Shown: positions 1 to 14,159 of the stretch, piece after piece
Layout: the number at the start of each line of letters is the position of its first letter
How positions within the stretch are numbered: the stretch's first letter is position 1
DNA from: Amborella trichopoda
Lineage: Eukaryota > Streptophyta > Magnoliopsida > Amborellales > Amborellaceae
Length of the DNA: 64,000 nucleotides
Reading direction: 5' to 3'
Assembly (NCBI RefSeq): GCF_000471905.2
Contig: NW_006499905.1
Coordinates: forward strand, 3,019,398-3,083,397
Made by a program: the position numbers and the translations under genes
The notes under the pieces: generated by a model
Seen by the model: only the letters and a program-made list of their open reading frames with translations
Database searches by the model: none
What the model was told of the DNA's origin: nothing

Positions 1-380
1 TATGCATAATACTTAGAAGTATGAACCCCCAAGATTTGTGCTTAATATGATTTATAGAAAAAAATATAAAAATGAAATGCTAGATGTGACGTTAAAAAAT
101 GGGACATGAAGATAACTATCAAATTCTAGAGATATTTTTTTTAAAAAATTTTGAATTTAAAAAAAAAAGGCATATTTATATGAATTTACCCAAAAAAATA
201 AATAAAAATTGATGTGTACCTCAATACTCCAAATCACCACTATGGCCTGACCATAGATGCAAGAATAGGAAGTCCACCATGGAGTCATGATGTTTGACTC
301 AATGGTTAACGCCCACAATGTAGTCCTATGGGACCGTAGGACATTTCTATCCTTAAAAGCGCTTTTGCCCTTCATTGCTC
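1..380. other. AT-rich upstream region of HAT1
   Basis: No coding region is supported here. The first ~200 bases are A/T-rich with poly-A stretches. Bases 25-85 loosely resemble 57,325-57,385 inside the inverted-repeat element at 57,045-57,439 (both contain GATTTATAGAAAAA), so the window may open inside a related element, but the match is weak and AT-biased. Confidence 0.3.
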
Positions 381-417
381 TCCTTTCCCCGGGCCCTCTC
401 CCTGTCTCTCTCTTCCA

Positions 418-444
418 TGGGCCCTGTAGTGGGTACTCGGCCCA
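418..444 (+). promoter_or_regulatory. Two site II (TGGGCC) promoter motifs of HAT1
   Basis: TGGGCC lies at 418-423 and its reverse complement GGCCCA at 439-444, about 310-335 bases before the HAT1 start codon. Site II elements (TGGGCY) bind TCP factors and are typical of plant genes expressed in dividing cells, which fits a histone acetyltransferase acting on newly made histones. The motifs are seen; their use is inferred. Confidence 0.4.
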
Positions 445-480
445 CTATACTGACAAATTTCCCCTCTGCGTTAGATCTCT

Positions 481-660
481 TCCCGCCTCTCTCTCTCTCT
501 CTCTCTCCTCCCCGCCCCCACTCTCCTCGCCTCTCTCTCTATCCTCGCGTCTCTGTCTCTCCTCGCCTCTTTCTCTCTCTTCGCCATTACCTCTTTCTCT
601 TATACACACCTTTCCCGCTTCCCGCCTCTGCCCCTCTCTCTCTCTCTCTATCTCTCTATC
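481..660 (+). repeat. CT-rich 5' leader microsatellite
   Basis: The stretch is dominated by CTCTCT and TCC words. Pyrimidine-rich tracts are common just downstream of transcription starts in plants, and this one probably forms part of the HAT1 promoter and 5' UTR. The long open frames across it in several phases result from the simple repeat. Confidence 0.6.
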
Positions 661-753
661 TTTGTGTGTTTTTAATCCAAATCGCTTCTCATCTCTGTGT
701 GGAAATTCCACCACTTTCTCTTCGCAAAGTCTACGCCCAAGGATCAGTGAAGA

Positions 754-3728
754 ATGGCGAACAAGAAAAAGGAAGAAGGGGCATCCTCAGAGAAGAAGCG
801 CCGGCGAGTTGGATTCTCCATCATAGGTCAGCTCCATTTCACAATTTGTAACTTTTTTTCTGCCATCGTTTTTACCCTTTTCCTAGTTAGTTAAGCGTCT
901 GGTTTTCTAGGGTTTATCATAGGTTATAGTGGATGGTTAGTTACTGGATAGTTTGATTGTGGAGTTGCCTTTATTTGGGGTTTGTTTGAATAGGGATTGA
1001 TTTGGCTATGTTTTGCTATTACATGTGTTCAAATTTTGTTTTACTGCTTGGTATCATATAACTAAAAAAAATGGTGTTATTTGATTATGTAATTATTACT
1101 TCTCTTTGAAATCTTTTCAATATTGATCTTTCTTGTTTATGTTGCGTATTTTGAAATTGATCTAGTTCTATTAATGATTTAATGTTATTTTGCTGGTGAA
1201 ATTATGTGTCTCTCTTTCTCTTTCTTGCTGAAAAAAGGGCAAATATCTTAGCTTCACTATCTACTACCAGATGTTTTATATCAATTTGATTGGATGGTTT
1301 TCAGTGGTGTTCATGGTTAGGAGCCGAGCCAATGCGATGTTGCATTTCCAAATTCTTGACATTGGCATATAGTTCAATGGAGATCAAATTATTTCTGCAT
1401 GTGAAGAGTGGTTATACATCACTTAACCTGTTCCATAACTGAAAGAGTACCCCTAGCACTCTGTCTTGGTAGAAGTAATATACAGGAGGTATTATGTGAT
1501 ACATTGTTTACGATGGACTCACTGCAAGTTTTTCTCCGTCACTTTTCGTACATAGGGACCTCACTACTCATGCGCTATCCCACTCAAGGTCAATTGGGAA
1601 GTTATGTTTATCATCTTTCCTATATGACTCTTAGGCTTTCATTCCATGAGAGAAACTGATCTTCTTCTATTATAGCGAAATATTTGATGGTGGAAAGTAC
1701 ACCTTCTCTCTTTCTCTAACTAACTGGAAAATTTTATGATAGTTAACCCTAGGAAAAGATTCATTTCTAGTTCCTTCAGCTGCTTGTGAATGTGTACAAA
1801 CAATTACATAGTAATCAGTTCTACTTTTTAGTTGCTGATTAACTTCTAGGTAGTCCCCATTGTTGGGAAGCCAGCCTTCCTATCTACACGTGAAATGGAT
1901 CAAAGTACCGAAAATAGGAAAAATAAACCACAAAAAACCACCAAAAGATATGCCAGGTAATGATAGAGAAGCAATCCACTAAAAATATAGTGAAAATGAT
2001 GCAGAAAAATATATGTCGAAAACTCGTTTGGGATGAGAAAAACCATGGGGCAAATATAATCCACTTAGGCGATAAAAAGGGGGCTTACAATGTGTCCTAA
2101 ACCCTGTTTTCTTTGACTTGAGGTTCTCTTCATTTGTCTTATTATCTCTAACAAAACCAAACAAAAAAATCTCTTTGAAAAGGATTCTATGGGTGCTGGT
2201 TTCTTGCTTTCTTTTTTCCCTCTCAAGAACTCATACAAAAGAAAACTCTAAACACATCTCCTTGTACAACTCACTTGGGTTCTCTCTTACTTCTTTTCTC
2301 ACGAAAAAAAATAATTATTGGCACCAAAATGATTCCCATACATTCATGTCAATAAGAAATCTATCGACAAAAAATATTCTCCCTCCTTAAAGATTTAGGT
2401 ATTATTTCTTAAAGAAAAAAGACTTCTACATGTCCAGACCCTTTAAGGTAAACACCAGGAAAAGAAAATCACATGGGGCCCCAATGAGTCTGGATCCCAT
2501 GTGCACCCATGGTTTGGAAAATCCTGAAATTATCATATTTTTTCTAAATGGGGTATTTGATTCAATTGAAACTCCAATGGGATTACAGGAAACAAAGCAG
2601 TTTAGACTTTAGACCCAAGAACGGGATGATTATTTGCACAAAAGGAAAAAGGACGAATAAGAATGCAGCAATGTTAGAGTCTGCTATTTTTTTGTAATGC
2701 ACAAGTAGAGGCATCTAAAAGTTCCATGCAATTAGTGAATTGATTAGTGATTGGGTAATCAATCACAAAGAAAAATGTTCTTTGTGGTAATTACAATCTG
2801 CAAAAAGATATTTTGATGGACGTCGTAATGGAAAAGATGGAAGCTTGGATGCACACAAATTAGCAGCCATGGGTTGTAATTTATACCATGTATAATAAGT
2901 TTTTGTACATTGCATCCTGAATTTTAGTTGTGAAAATATGAGTAAATGCTTAGTGGGTTCTCATAAAGATCTTAGTGGGTTCTCATAAAGAAAGTCCAGT
3001 CTATTTTTCCTTTTTGCTTGTGGTTACTCCTATATGTGGATAGATTTTCTGTATCAGTGATTGTTGAAAGGGTAAGTGGTATTCTTGAGGAAATAGAGCA
3101 TTCAGGGCCTTAGTTTCCTTTCAGAGTCATTTAATTTATATCCCTAGTAAAAGAAAATTGGGTGAGTTGGTTGAGGATATTTTTCTCTTTGCCGCCCTGA
3201 TTTTCTAGGCAGTATTTGGAGGATTTACATTTCCTTGATCGAATAAATTTATTACTTATTGCTATGGGCTATTAAAAAACTGCAGTATATATTGATGCAA
3301 CATAATTCTCAACTTGTAAGTCCATGAGAAAGTGCTGCAGAGGGACGAGTTAGTAAACCCATCACTTGATGAATATAACTTGTTATTGCTTCTTTTTGTC
3401 AATATCTGTAACACCTTAGTTTGGGTACTTAAAAATATATTGTTTGGGAAATATATTACTGGCGTAATACATTACTTGTAAATAGATTGTTCTGTTTGGG
3501 TAGTATCTAGATGCAACCTGAAGAATACATTGCTACTATTTGGTTATGTCTGAAAGAAATCTAGGAAATACATTACCAACATTTTAGCTAGGAAATATTG
3601 CGTTAATCTTATCTATAGTAAGGTGGTATTTTTAAATACCTTTTTTTCCTTTTTAGGATAAATAATTAATTAAAACTACTTAATTTTCTAATATGTGAGA
3701 TAGTATGAAGCATGACCACTTACTCCCC

Positions 3729-3774
<46 letters not shown>

Positions 3775-6700
3775 TTAGGGTGGATATGGTGAAAAAAGGA
3801 CCCTCGAATTGTGGTTTCCTTATGGTGGTATGGCTTCAGAGGAAAGCTCAGGAGGTGAAACAATGGCCTTGTTTCTCTTTCTAGAAGCTGAAATAGCTTC
3901 TCCCTTTCCATCGAATCTCTTGTTTTTCTCCTCACTTTGATATCCATTAATGGCCCTGCTCTCATTAAACCATCTGTTGCCTTGATAAAGAAGCTTTAGC
4001 CATGAATTAGCAGCATCAAAAGACCACCAAAAACCGTGAAAAAAATATATGAAAACATCTAAGCTTATTGCACTGAAAATCATACCAAAAAACCCTAGAT
4101 ACAATCACAAAAGTGCAAAAACAAATGCCCAAAAATCATGACTAAGAGAGAGAGAGATAGATGGCCCATCACCTATAGGCTAAGCCTCTAACCACAATCT
4201 TGTTCACAACATAAGGGATCAACCTGTTCAAGAAAGTAACCCCCTCAGCCATTCTTTCTCTGACAAATTTTGCACCAATCTCTCTCTAGAAAGTTCTGTG
4301 CCAATCGCTCTCTAGAAGGCTTTGTACCACTATCTCTATGTCGAACACTAGCCTGCCATCAGAAGCCAAGCCTTAGATTTTACTTTTGGAGAAGAAACCA
4401 AACGTAAGTGGGAGAGGGCGGAAGGCTTACCAGCGAAGAGAGAGAAACAGCTGGGAAGGGAGCTGCATCCAAGAAAGAGAGTGGGGTTTTTAAGCAGACC
4501 TCAAAACATAGAAGTCGATTCAATATTTTATGGCAGCCGAGGCTTATATTACCCGTCAAGCCCTGTAATAGATTTTGCAACTCTCCAAGTGTGAAATGGA
4601 TTTCACAATTTTCGGGGAAATCTTGGGTAATGCGTTTTCATTTCCAGCCATCTTATGTGTGCCCAAACACTGAAAATAGCATATTTCCTTGTAATCTATT
4701 TCCCTGTAATAGAAATACAGGTACCCAAACGGCTCCTATTAGTGCAATGATTATTCCTTTTATAATCTATACTGAAGGTTGAAGTGTACAATCTGGTCAT
4801 GCTACGGTTCTGGTGTATATATATTGTGTATTTGTTAAGAATGAGACAAATGCATTTACATTTTTACTTGTCAATTTCATATAGTTAGGTCAATTTATCT
4901 AATGATCATGGTTCTGTTGTATGAAAATGCAAAATAAAGGTTGGGAAGTTTGTATTAGTTGTTATCGAAAACATTATCTGCGTCTATATATCGCCTTTGT
5001 ATATCTTCTTCAAAGTTTTTTTGGTTATACTGTAAAAGAAAAGATAACTATATTACAAATATGATGAAGTTGAATCATGATTTTTGTATACGGAGTTTAA
5101 CCCCAAAATCATCTTTGTTGATGGAAAATTCGTATCGATCATGCATCAGATTTTTTTAATGTGTTCAAATTTATGATGGAATTGGTGACCACATATTGAC
5201 CATGTCCGTTTCTTTATGAATCTCTTGCTGAACTCCTTTAGTTTAAGGATACAGATCATCTAGATACAGTGTTTCTTTGTTTTTATGAATTTGTTGCTAT
5301 TTGAAGTGTCTCATGCATCTTACTTGTCATATTTGTTGTGCAGATGCTGGGATTGAAGCGAATGAGTGCATAAAAGTTTTCTTGGGTATGTGTTTATCTA
5401 TTTATATGTTTCCTATGCAATAAAGTTAGTTGTAAAGGTTTTATGAATACTTTTGCCGGGGTTGTTATTGGATCACTTGGTAGTTAGTAGTAGTACAATA
5501 TTTAGTCAAGTAAGAAGAGCCATGGATTTGCACTGATCAGATTCCATTTGCTCCTGTCATGCTAAGTCGGTCGCAGGTGGTACTATTTGAGGATTAGGCT
5601 TAGTTGTTGAGGTCAAGGTCTTCTAGGCTATTTATATATGCTAGGTTAGTTGGGGAACATAGGCATTGGGATTCTCTTAGGGGTATATCTAGGTTGTTGT
5701 GTTGTTCAAGGTTAGGAGATACCTAATTGAGTAAGATGCATTTGTTGGAGAGTGTGTTCATTCCCTAAAGGAGAATAAATTAAAATGTTAGGTTTTGGTG
5801 CTCGAAGGGCATTTCCTTTATTAGATGGTTCTCTAAATGCTTTTGTCAATCTGGTAGTAATGATCATCTTGGGAGATTTGTATAAGGTGCTCAAGTGCCA
5901 CCCATTTTGGTTACAGTTAGGAGTTTAATTCAATGACCGAGCTTGAGTCAGTGGTCCAAATCGGCAGAGTCTCACCACAACTTAACCAAGTCTCTCTATG
6001 AAAATAGCGAAGAAGGGTCCATGACCTGGTAAGACTCGGATATGTCTTAGGGTTTTTGAATTGGACCAGGTCCCCTGCTGGCTCTGATTGACTTGGGCAA
6101 GTTCGATTGAGTTTTCAAACACTGGTTTCATCCTTAGAAAATCCTCATAAACAAGCGTCTATAACAATTTTTAAGAACTAGGAGTCTAGTTGGGACTCAT
6201 TAGGGTCCCTATCTGAATTTCTGAGTCTGAATTAATGAGTCTAAACAAGACTAGGTCAAGTCTGTCAAAAAATTAACAAAGAAAATAAAGAAGAAGGTGA
6301 GACTAAGGGCAATTCCTAGGGTTTCCTTTCCTTAACTACTGTTGCGTATTTGATTAACAAAAAAAATATCATCATCATCATCATTAGAGTCGTTTCCCAA
6401 CTATTTGGGGTTGGCTATACGAATCTTGGTCTGCTATTCTTCAGGATTCATGAAAAGTTTTGTCACAGTTGTATGTTGCTTGTCTACCGAACACAACCCA
6501 CCTCCTATATCCGGGCTTGGGAACGGTGAAGGGAAAGTTTAAGGTCTCCACCCTTCTTAGACCAACGTAAATGTATGGGATTCAATATTAATGGAAACTA
6601 ACAAGCCTAGCTTCAATGGCTTAGTGAATTCAATAGATTTCCAAGAGCAATGTTCTGAACTAACAATGGTCAACCCTGAATATAACCCTAACTCAGCCCC

Positions 6701-9700
6701 TATTTATATATGTTATTTGGACTCCCTAATCCTAATCTGCTGTGATTAGAACCCTCAATTAAATTTGGTGCCGAGTTTGACACTTTTTCTTTGACAAAAT
6801 AAAATAACATAAACTGTCCTAAAAATAGTCCTAAAATGATACCCCAACTTTGCATAGGCATAACTTTTTTTTCCTCCGATATTTGAAATTACTAGTATGA
6901 TTTCGTCTTGAGCTATTGGGGCCCAAAAATGCCTCTAAAGCCCTGAGTGTCGGGCCTGAAATTTTCTGTTGGAAGTTTGCCTGCACCACTTGTGGAGTTC
7001 CCCATCTAAATCGACCTGGGTGAGTCCTGAGGCGGCCCAGCGATTTTTAGTCACATATCAGTAGTACAGGTAACTCTGGTACCTTGACTTCTATGTATTT
7101 TGTGGGGAGGAGGCGACAATGGTTCATCTTTTGATCTGCTGTGAAATTTTGTGAGGAGTTTGGATTTCATTGATTCATATGGCATCTCTTGGGTCCTTCT
7201 CAAGTATCTAACATGCCTGCTTTTCTCTTGGCCTTCAGAATCCTTTTTGCATGATTCACCTTTTTTGGTGTTGTTGCTTGCTTATGATCCTTGGGTTTAC
7301 GGAAGTAGTGCAATAATAGGAGTTTTAGAGGTATTAGCTATAAATAAAAAGCTTTAGAGGTATGATTATGATAGTGGATGGGGGTTGGTGGTAACATGAG
7401 TGTGTTTATTCTCATTTCTTGGAGTTGGATGCGTATAATGGATCCTGATGAATCTCATGTGCTGGATGCTGATTGAGGGGCATTTTGTTGGGTGAGGGTA
7501 GAATATGGAGATGTGCAGGTGCGATACCTTGGAAACTTGGAAGCTTAAAATCTGAGATTAGTTAGTTTAGAAACCAAATACTGGAAGGAATTGGAGGGTG
7601 TATCATGGATGCATGGATGTTGTAGAAAAGAACTTTGTAGGATTGATTTGTTGTTCGTGGGTTAATAGGATTTATTAAATCATTCTTAGCCCTCTAGCCC
7701 CTCATAGGAGTTGATTGTGATTCACTTCAAGGGAATATTTCATAAAAAAGGGAGAATGCCTAATTAAATTAGAGTTTGTCATGTAACGAGTTTCTCCTCT
7801 CAAAACATTCAAACTGAGGCTAACAGAGCAATGTTGTCTAGATTGGACCAGGTTTTGATAGACCTGAGTTGACTGAATGGAGTTTTTTTTTTTCTGCTTT
7901 CATTTTTTGTCCTCTAAATTTTGTGCATGTTTTTAGCTCTTGTGCTTATTTTCATGTTAGAAACAAAAATAATCATCGAAGATGAGAACTATGGCCTCAT
8001 TTGGGCGGACCAAACTTTGGGAACAGGGCTGTCTTTCCCTCAACCCATTTATGAGTGAAAAATTGCGCAGCTTGATTCTCTTGGTTATTCATGCGGTCTC
8101 CCCTTTTCTCCCCACTTATCAAGAAAACACTCCAGATACTTTTTTAACCTGCAAAAAGGAAAAAAAGAAAGTAAAAAATCTTCCCATTTATAGTTAACTT
8201 TCTTGATCTATGGAGTTGTTTAGCCTTCCAAATGGGGGTAATTTCAATTTGAGTTGCTATATATGCGATTGGGGTCCACTTGAAGGAGTCTGTGAAGTGG
8301 TAATGACACTAATTCAATTTTCCTATTCAGACGCTAATTACTTGAGGCCTTGTCTTCTTCTTATATTTTTTTAGTTTTTTCTTTCTTTTAATTTTAAATT
8401 TTCTCTTTTGTTTTTTCTTGGTCCTTGTAGTAAGCAGCCAGGGAGAAATGAATGGTGCAAATGGATTTTGTATTGAGCCAATAGACCTGAATCAGTTTGC
8501 TGGGAAAGATGGAAGGATATATGGTTACAAAGGGTTAAAGGTGATTGTCGGTTTTGATTTGTATTTTACTTCCTGTAAGAAAGCATGCTACTGATAAAAA
8601 AATGTATTTTTTAGTCAGAAAATACTAGGGTTTCTGCTTATAGGTGAATCTAGTTTCCTGTTTTCTTTAGTTCTACTCCAGTTAGACATTTGAAGCTAAG
8701 GTAGTCTGGGATATAGAAAAGATACTAGAACAATCTTACGATATGAAATGTACTGAATGACTTCTTTTGATGTGGTTCTAAACTCATGTACTCACTATGG
8801 GCCAAATTTAAAAATTTATAATGCACATTATTAGAGATGTTGGTAGAGGTCCCTTATTGTGTGAGACCTCAGCAGCCTAGTTATAATTTCTCTGTCACCA
8901 TTTTGTCTGCAGCTCAATGCAACTTGTTGTATACCTTATATAATTAACTGCATCATACTTTGAGTCAAGGAATATGCTTTTGACTTGTGGAGATGCTTCA
9001 CACTTGGAAAACTTTCACTGTCTTATTTTGGCTTTAATACTCAATATTCATCCTCGGTTGATGACCATAGGATTAATTCCTATGAAGCTGACCATTGGCT
9101 TAATTCCTACAACAAAAGGGCATCAGAGGAAACAGAGCTTTTTGAATAGGGTAATTGAGTAGCCCTTGTTAACGCCTCCCTCCTCTCTCTCCTCTCCACT
9201 ACTTGCCCAAAAAACCCTGCTCTCTCTGCTCCCTGTACCCCACACCCCACTCACTACCCCCTTAACCCTTGCCCAATATTTGAGTAAGAAAGCTGGGCAC
9301 ATCCAAAATAATCTAATAAGCTTGTCTCAAACAACTATTTCCAATGTTATCAAGGCTGGACCCATCATCAAATTTTTGAGGTACAGGTCCAGTTGAAACC
9401 AGTTAGATTGACTAGTTCACCAATCTTATCTCGCCTGGAGAGAAGAAAATAATAATAATCATAATAATAATAATAATATAATAATAACAACAATACTTAA
9501 AAATAATATATATATGTATATATATATATATAAGATAACGACAAAATGGTCTGATAGGTTGTTCTCTATCTGTTCAACAAGCTGATTCAACTAGCTAAAC
9601 CAACTGATTCAACTGGTTTGAACTTGATTTGATTGGTTTTGACGAATTATGGATCGGTTTTAGGCGTGACCAGTACCATGACTGGTTCACAGCCCAACAA

Positions 9701-12700
9701 ATCGAATTGGTTTATCTGTTCCAATCCTAATAACATCAACTATTTTGCGATGTCAAATCAATTTGTAATTCTGGTCATATAGAATAACTACTTATGTATT
9801 TTACTAGATATGCCATCCAATGTTGAAACTTGAAACACAACACGTGTGTATGTCAATATACCTAGAATGTGGGTCTTGATCCAAAATGATGCGATATTGT
9901 AGAGATTTTTAGATTTACATTATTACAAACAAGATTGTGCTTGGTCTTTTTGTGATAAATGAAAGGTGGGCACTAGTGCCACCAATCGGACAAGACTTGC
10001 GAACCATGAGTTTCTAAAGAGTGATGTGTTTGCTTCCACTGTGCCTATGTAACTCATTTTTATTCAGCGTGGTATCTTTTCACCTTCATGATCATGAGCA
10101 ACTGGTATGTCTGATACATTTATTCTGATAAGGATTAAGGACCCTATCGTTATTACAGACTCGTTACACCAAATGAAACTGCCGTGGCCAGTTTCACCAT
10201 GTATCCGAAAATAACTGTATTATATAAACAATTGGCACCATAATGTGTATCTATGACTTGAAATTTTCGTTTGGGTCATCTTTTGTCTTAGTTGCCTCAG
10301 GCAGGCCATTTGAGGTTCTTGTGGCCCTGCCTTTGTGCACAACGTCTTAGCATAAGGCGCATCTGCCTCCAGTAAACTTTGTCGCTGTCTTTTGGGGGGG
10401 GGGTGATTTAGTGGTCTTCTCTAACAAAGATGTCAGAAATATAGGCTTGGCTAAAGTTTTTGTGACAATGCCCTTATCAAGTAAAAAGCTTTCACAAAAA
10501 ATGTTTTCCGAATTGCCCCTCTTACCTTTCAAACTAAGCTAACCAACCCAGATTGTATAGTATCAAGAAATTTAATGTATTAATCAATCAAATGTTTGTT
10601 TCATCCTCTCCCTACTTTTACCCATAAAATAATTGTTTCTAGATCTGTATTCCCCTAATGTTCTTGTTGATATGCATTTGTGTTAGAATTCATATTTTTT
10701 ACAATATGTACATGTTAAACTCTGGCATTAGTCTTTTCTTTTTTGATCAATTACACTATGAATACTCATTCCACCCTAGTTGGTTGCAGATTGAGGTTTG
10801 GTTAAATTGCGTATCATTTCAAGCATATGCAGATATAGTGTACGAGAGCTCATCAGATGTAAGTTCTACTTTACTCCCTATGATCTATGTTCCCTTGTAA
10901 AACTTCTTTGTCCTTGTCCACCCTGAAACAACCCAAAGAAAATAAAACAAATGAGTTGTCATGGGATGCACAAACACTGTATGAATGTTGTTGAATGGTC
11001 TCTCCAGGCTGCGTGCTTCAGGTACCCTGTTTTAGCATAGTTGGCCTGGCTTAATCCAAAGAGGCTGGTAGTATTGGTCCTTAAACCGTGCAGGGTGTAA
11101 TTTGTATTTTTTTATTTTTTATTTGATACAATTAATAATAAATTTTTTCATTGTATTGATAATTAGAGTTTGAATGCCTTCTCTATAATAAAGTGAATGC
11201 CTATAGATTTCATTGCCTTTTCTAATAAAATGAAGAATTTGAGTTCCACCGACTCATTTTATATAATGACTTGTGCATTTGACTGTGTGAAGTGCGGCAA
11301 AGGGATCACGGATCTTAACCAAATTCTACAGGTAAAAACCACTGATACCCAACTTTTTCTTTCTTGTTGACAAATTTGTCATGAAAGGAGCAAACTAATG
11401 TCTTTTCTCTCATTTTGGATACTTGCTTTGCAACAGAGCATATTTGGAGAATCATTGATTGAAAATAAGAATGACTTTCTTCAAATGTTTTCGGCTGACA
11501 ATGATCTTCTCAGGTAAGACTTTATTGCTAATACATGTTTTCATATTCAAGGTTACTTGAAGCTTTTCTCTTCAGCAGACATGTTGTTCCCCTGGGGGAA
11601 GTGGTACACTGTGAAGCATCTGGAGAAAAGACGATTTCATTTGAGAACCATTCAGAAAAGGGAGCTTGTTCTGAAGAGGTAGCCTTTAGGTCCTTTACTT
11701 GTGATTCCATTAAAATCGAAATCAATTTTGACATTGGAGTTCTCTTCTTTTTTAATTAAAGCTATTGGCATGTGTCAAACTGTCAGTTAATATTTTATTG
11801 CTTACTGCTCATTGAAGAGAAAGAGCTAATTTCATTAATGAGAGAGAGTACATAAAATCATATGGGGTCAAAGTACCACTACCTAGCAAAAGAAAAAGGA
11901 GAAAGAAATCTGCAATATACAATAGAAGCAAAGGAGTGAGGCAGAATGCCTAAATACTTGAACAAAATAATGCAGCAGATATGTACTAATTTTGTAGCAA
12001 AGTCGTCGTTAATTTGATTATTTTTTCCATTTGAAGGGATTATTTGTGATGATTATGTCCTGTCCAATAGCCCAACATTAATTTTCTTTAATTTTTTATT
12101 ATTGTATGAAATATTTATTTTATTTTTGCAGATGTTCTTTTTTCATTTAATTTTTTGAGAACTACAAGTTCTCGACTCTTTTCAAAGTGATTAGAAAATT
12201 TTAATATAAACCATTACAATTATGCAGTTTTTGTTATATAGCAGGACCAGATTGTTGTAATGGACATGGGGAGCATGCACGTTAAAGAGCTATACAATCA
12301 TCTGGTGCCGTTTCTTCTTCTTCTCGTTGAAGGTATATCTTTGTCCTCTTCTATTTTCAAGCTGTCCAAGTTGGCACAATTTCCTTAGATGAAGAAGGCA
12401 CAAAACCATAACAAGTTGCTATAAAATCACCCAAATATCACTTCTAAGAGGAAAAAAAGAACCGAATTAGTTCTGGTTTCTAGGAACTGATTGAACTTCT
12501 CCACTGGTTCCATACAAGGCAAAAGCATTGTTAGCAGATGTAGAAAATGATTTGTAGACCTCCCCATCGTACTCACCCTTGTGTGTTTCCCTCTCAGCCA
12601 GTGTATCCGTGTAACTTTTGGTGTGTGCTAATTTTGTTCCAAATATATTCTTGTTAATTTTTGTGTGTTCTAATTTTGTTCCTTTTCAAATCAAGTGTTA

Positions 12701-14128
12701 TTTTCCCATTTTGGTGTCCTTCTACAAGATTTTCCATGGTTGATTTTAACAACTGTTTGAGTCCAAGCAACTTACTAATATCTTTGCGTACAAGATCAAG
12801 TTACTAGTGATTATCTACTTGAAGAATTTGCACCACTAGTTTAAAGAAACCTATTTTTCTTAAATATCACAAGATTCTTAGTTTAATCGAGATTTTCTAA
12901 GTAGCTTTTTGAGAGAATCGATTTTCTTAGAATTTCCTGAGGACAGCCATAACTTTGAAAATGTGCCAGAAAATTATCTCACCAAAAAATTCCTGAGAAT
13001 AAAAAATTTTGCTAACTAAACATAGAAGGTTCAGTGGCAAGTGTGTGCAGTGAACTGTAAAATATTGAACCCTCTGCTTTACAGGCAGCAGTCCAATAGA
13101 CCTCGACGATCCGAAGTGGGAAATGCTCCTCATTGTCAAGAAGAAAGTTGATGGTTCAGGGAACACCCATCATAGACTACTGGGTTTCGCTACCATCTAC
13201 AGTTTCTATCATTACCCAGATACTTCTCGCTTACGCATTGGCCAGGTCAATTTCTCTCTCTCTTGCAGTGATGCTAATATAGTTTCTCTCTCTCTCTTGA
13301 TGCTTCCTACTTTCATCTTTATACATACCAATCACAAATCCCCCTCCTCTTTAATGATATGCACCTAGCATCATATTCGTTCTCGAGCCAATACATTTTC
13401 TCCATCTAAATGTAATTTTTGCCATGTATATTTTGGAGAATACTGTCATTTTCTTACCATCTAGATTCTATAACATTTTTTAGAGATGGACAGAACACTT
13501 TCAATGGCTGACCAAAAGCATTTACTTTTTTCTTCCTACCAACACTTTTGCACTCTTACGAAGGGTAAGTTGCAGTTTCTTAAAGGCATTATCAATTCAA
13601 AGCATTAGTGGCTGAGCAGAAGCTTAATTTGGAAAAAAATATGGTTTCTTACTTTTGCGAAATTTTTATGTGAATTAAAAATTCCAATGTAAGAATTCAT
13701 TTGTTCTCATTTATAGAGTAGTAACCGTACAATTTGAGAAAAATTGTTTTGTGACTTTTGTCAACAGCGTAGAAGCATGAAATTTATAGTTTTGGTTTCT
13801 GCTCTAGTAGTTGGCATCTCGTTCTCAATGTGAAACTTTTTATTATTCGGATCTGGGTGGTTAACCTTTAAGTCTGAGGCCATGTAACTCCATGACCCTC
13901 TCTCTCTCTCTCTCTCTCTTTCTCTCTTGTGGCCAATTTCTCCCTGCACAGAAAAATAATGGTCTCGAATTAAAGGAAAAAAATATTTATTTTTAGGAAA
14001 ATACATGCAGTTCTCTCCTTATTCAACCCTACATCAAGGGATCAGGAGGGCAATAAATCTCAGCTCTAAAGGCCTCTTTATTTAACTTATTGTTCTAGAG
14101 TTGGGCCATGCTGCCAGGTCATTGTGCA

Positions 14129-14159
<31 letters not shown>

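Larger units (their letters stand above)
827..5343 (+). other. HAT1 intron 1, repeat-bearing
   Basis: The 4.5-kb intron separates exons 1 and 2. I see no second gene in it. It carries a 22-bp tandem duplication (about 2951-2994), a (CT)n run at 3734-3769, and a probable non-autonomous TIR element at 3419-4730, listed separately. Small open frames inside do not resemble known proteins. Confidence 0.7.

Noticed and set aside
445..714. Minus-strand Arg/Glu-rich frame
   Set aside because: The complement of the same CT repeat (GA on the other strand).
287..851. Overlapping open frames rich in Ser/Leu/Pro upstream of HAT1
   Set aside because: They read through a CT microsatellite in two phases and overlap the true HAT1 start in another frame.
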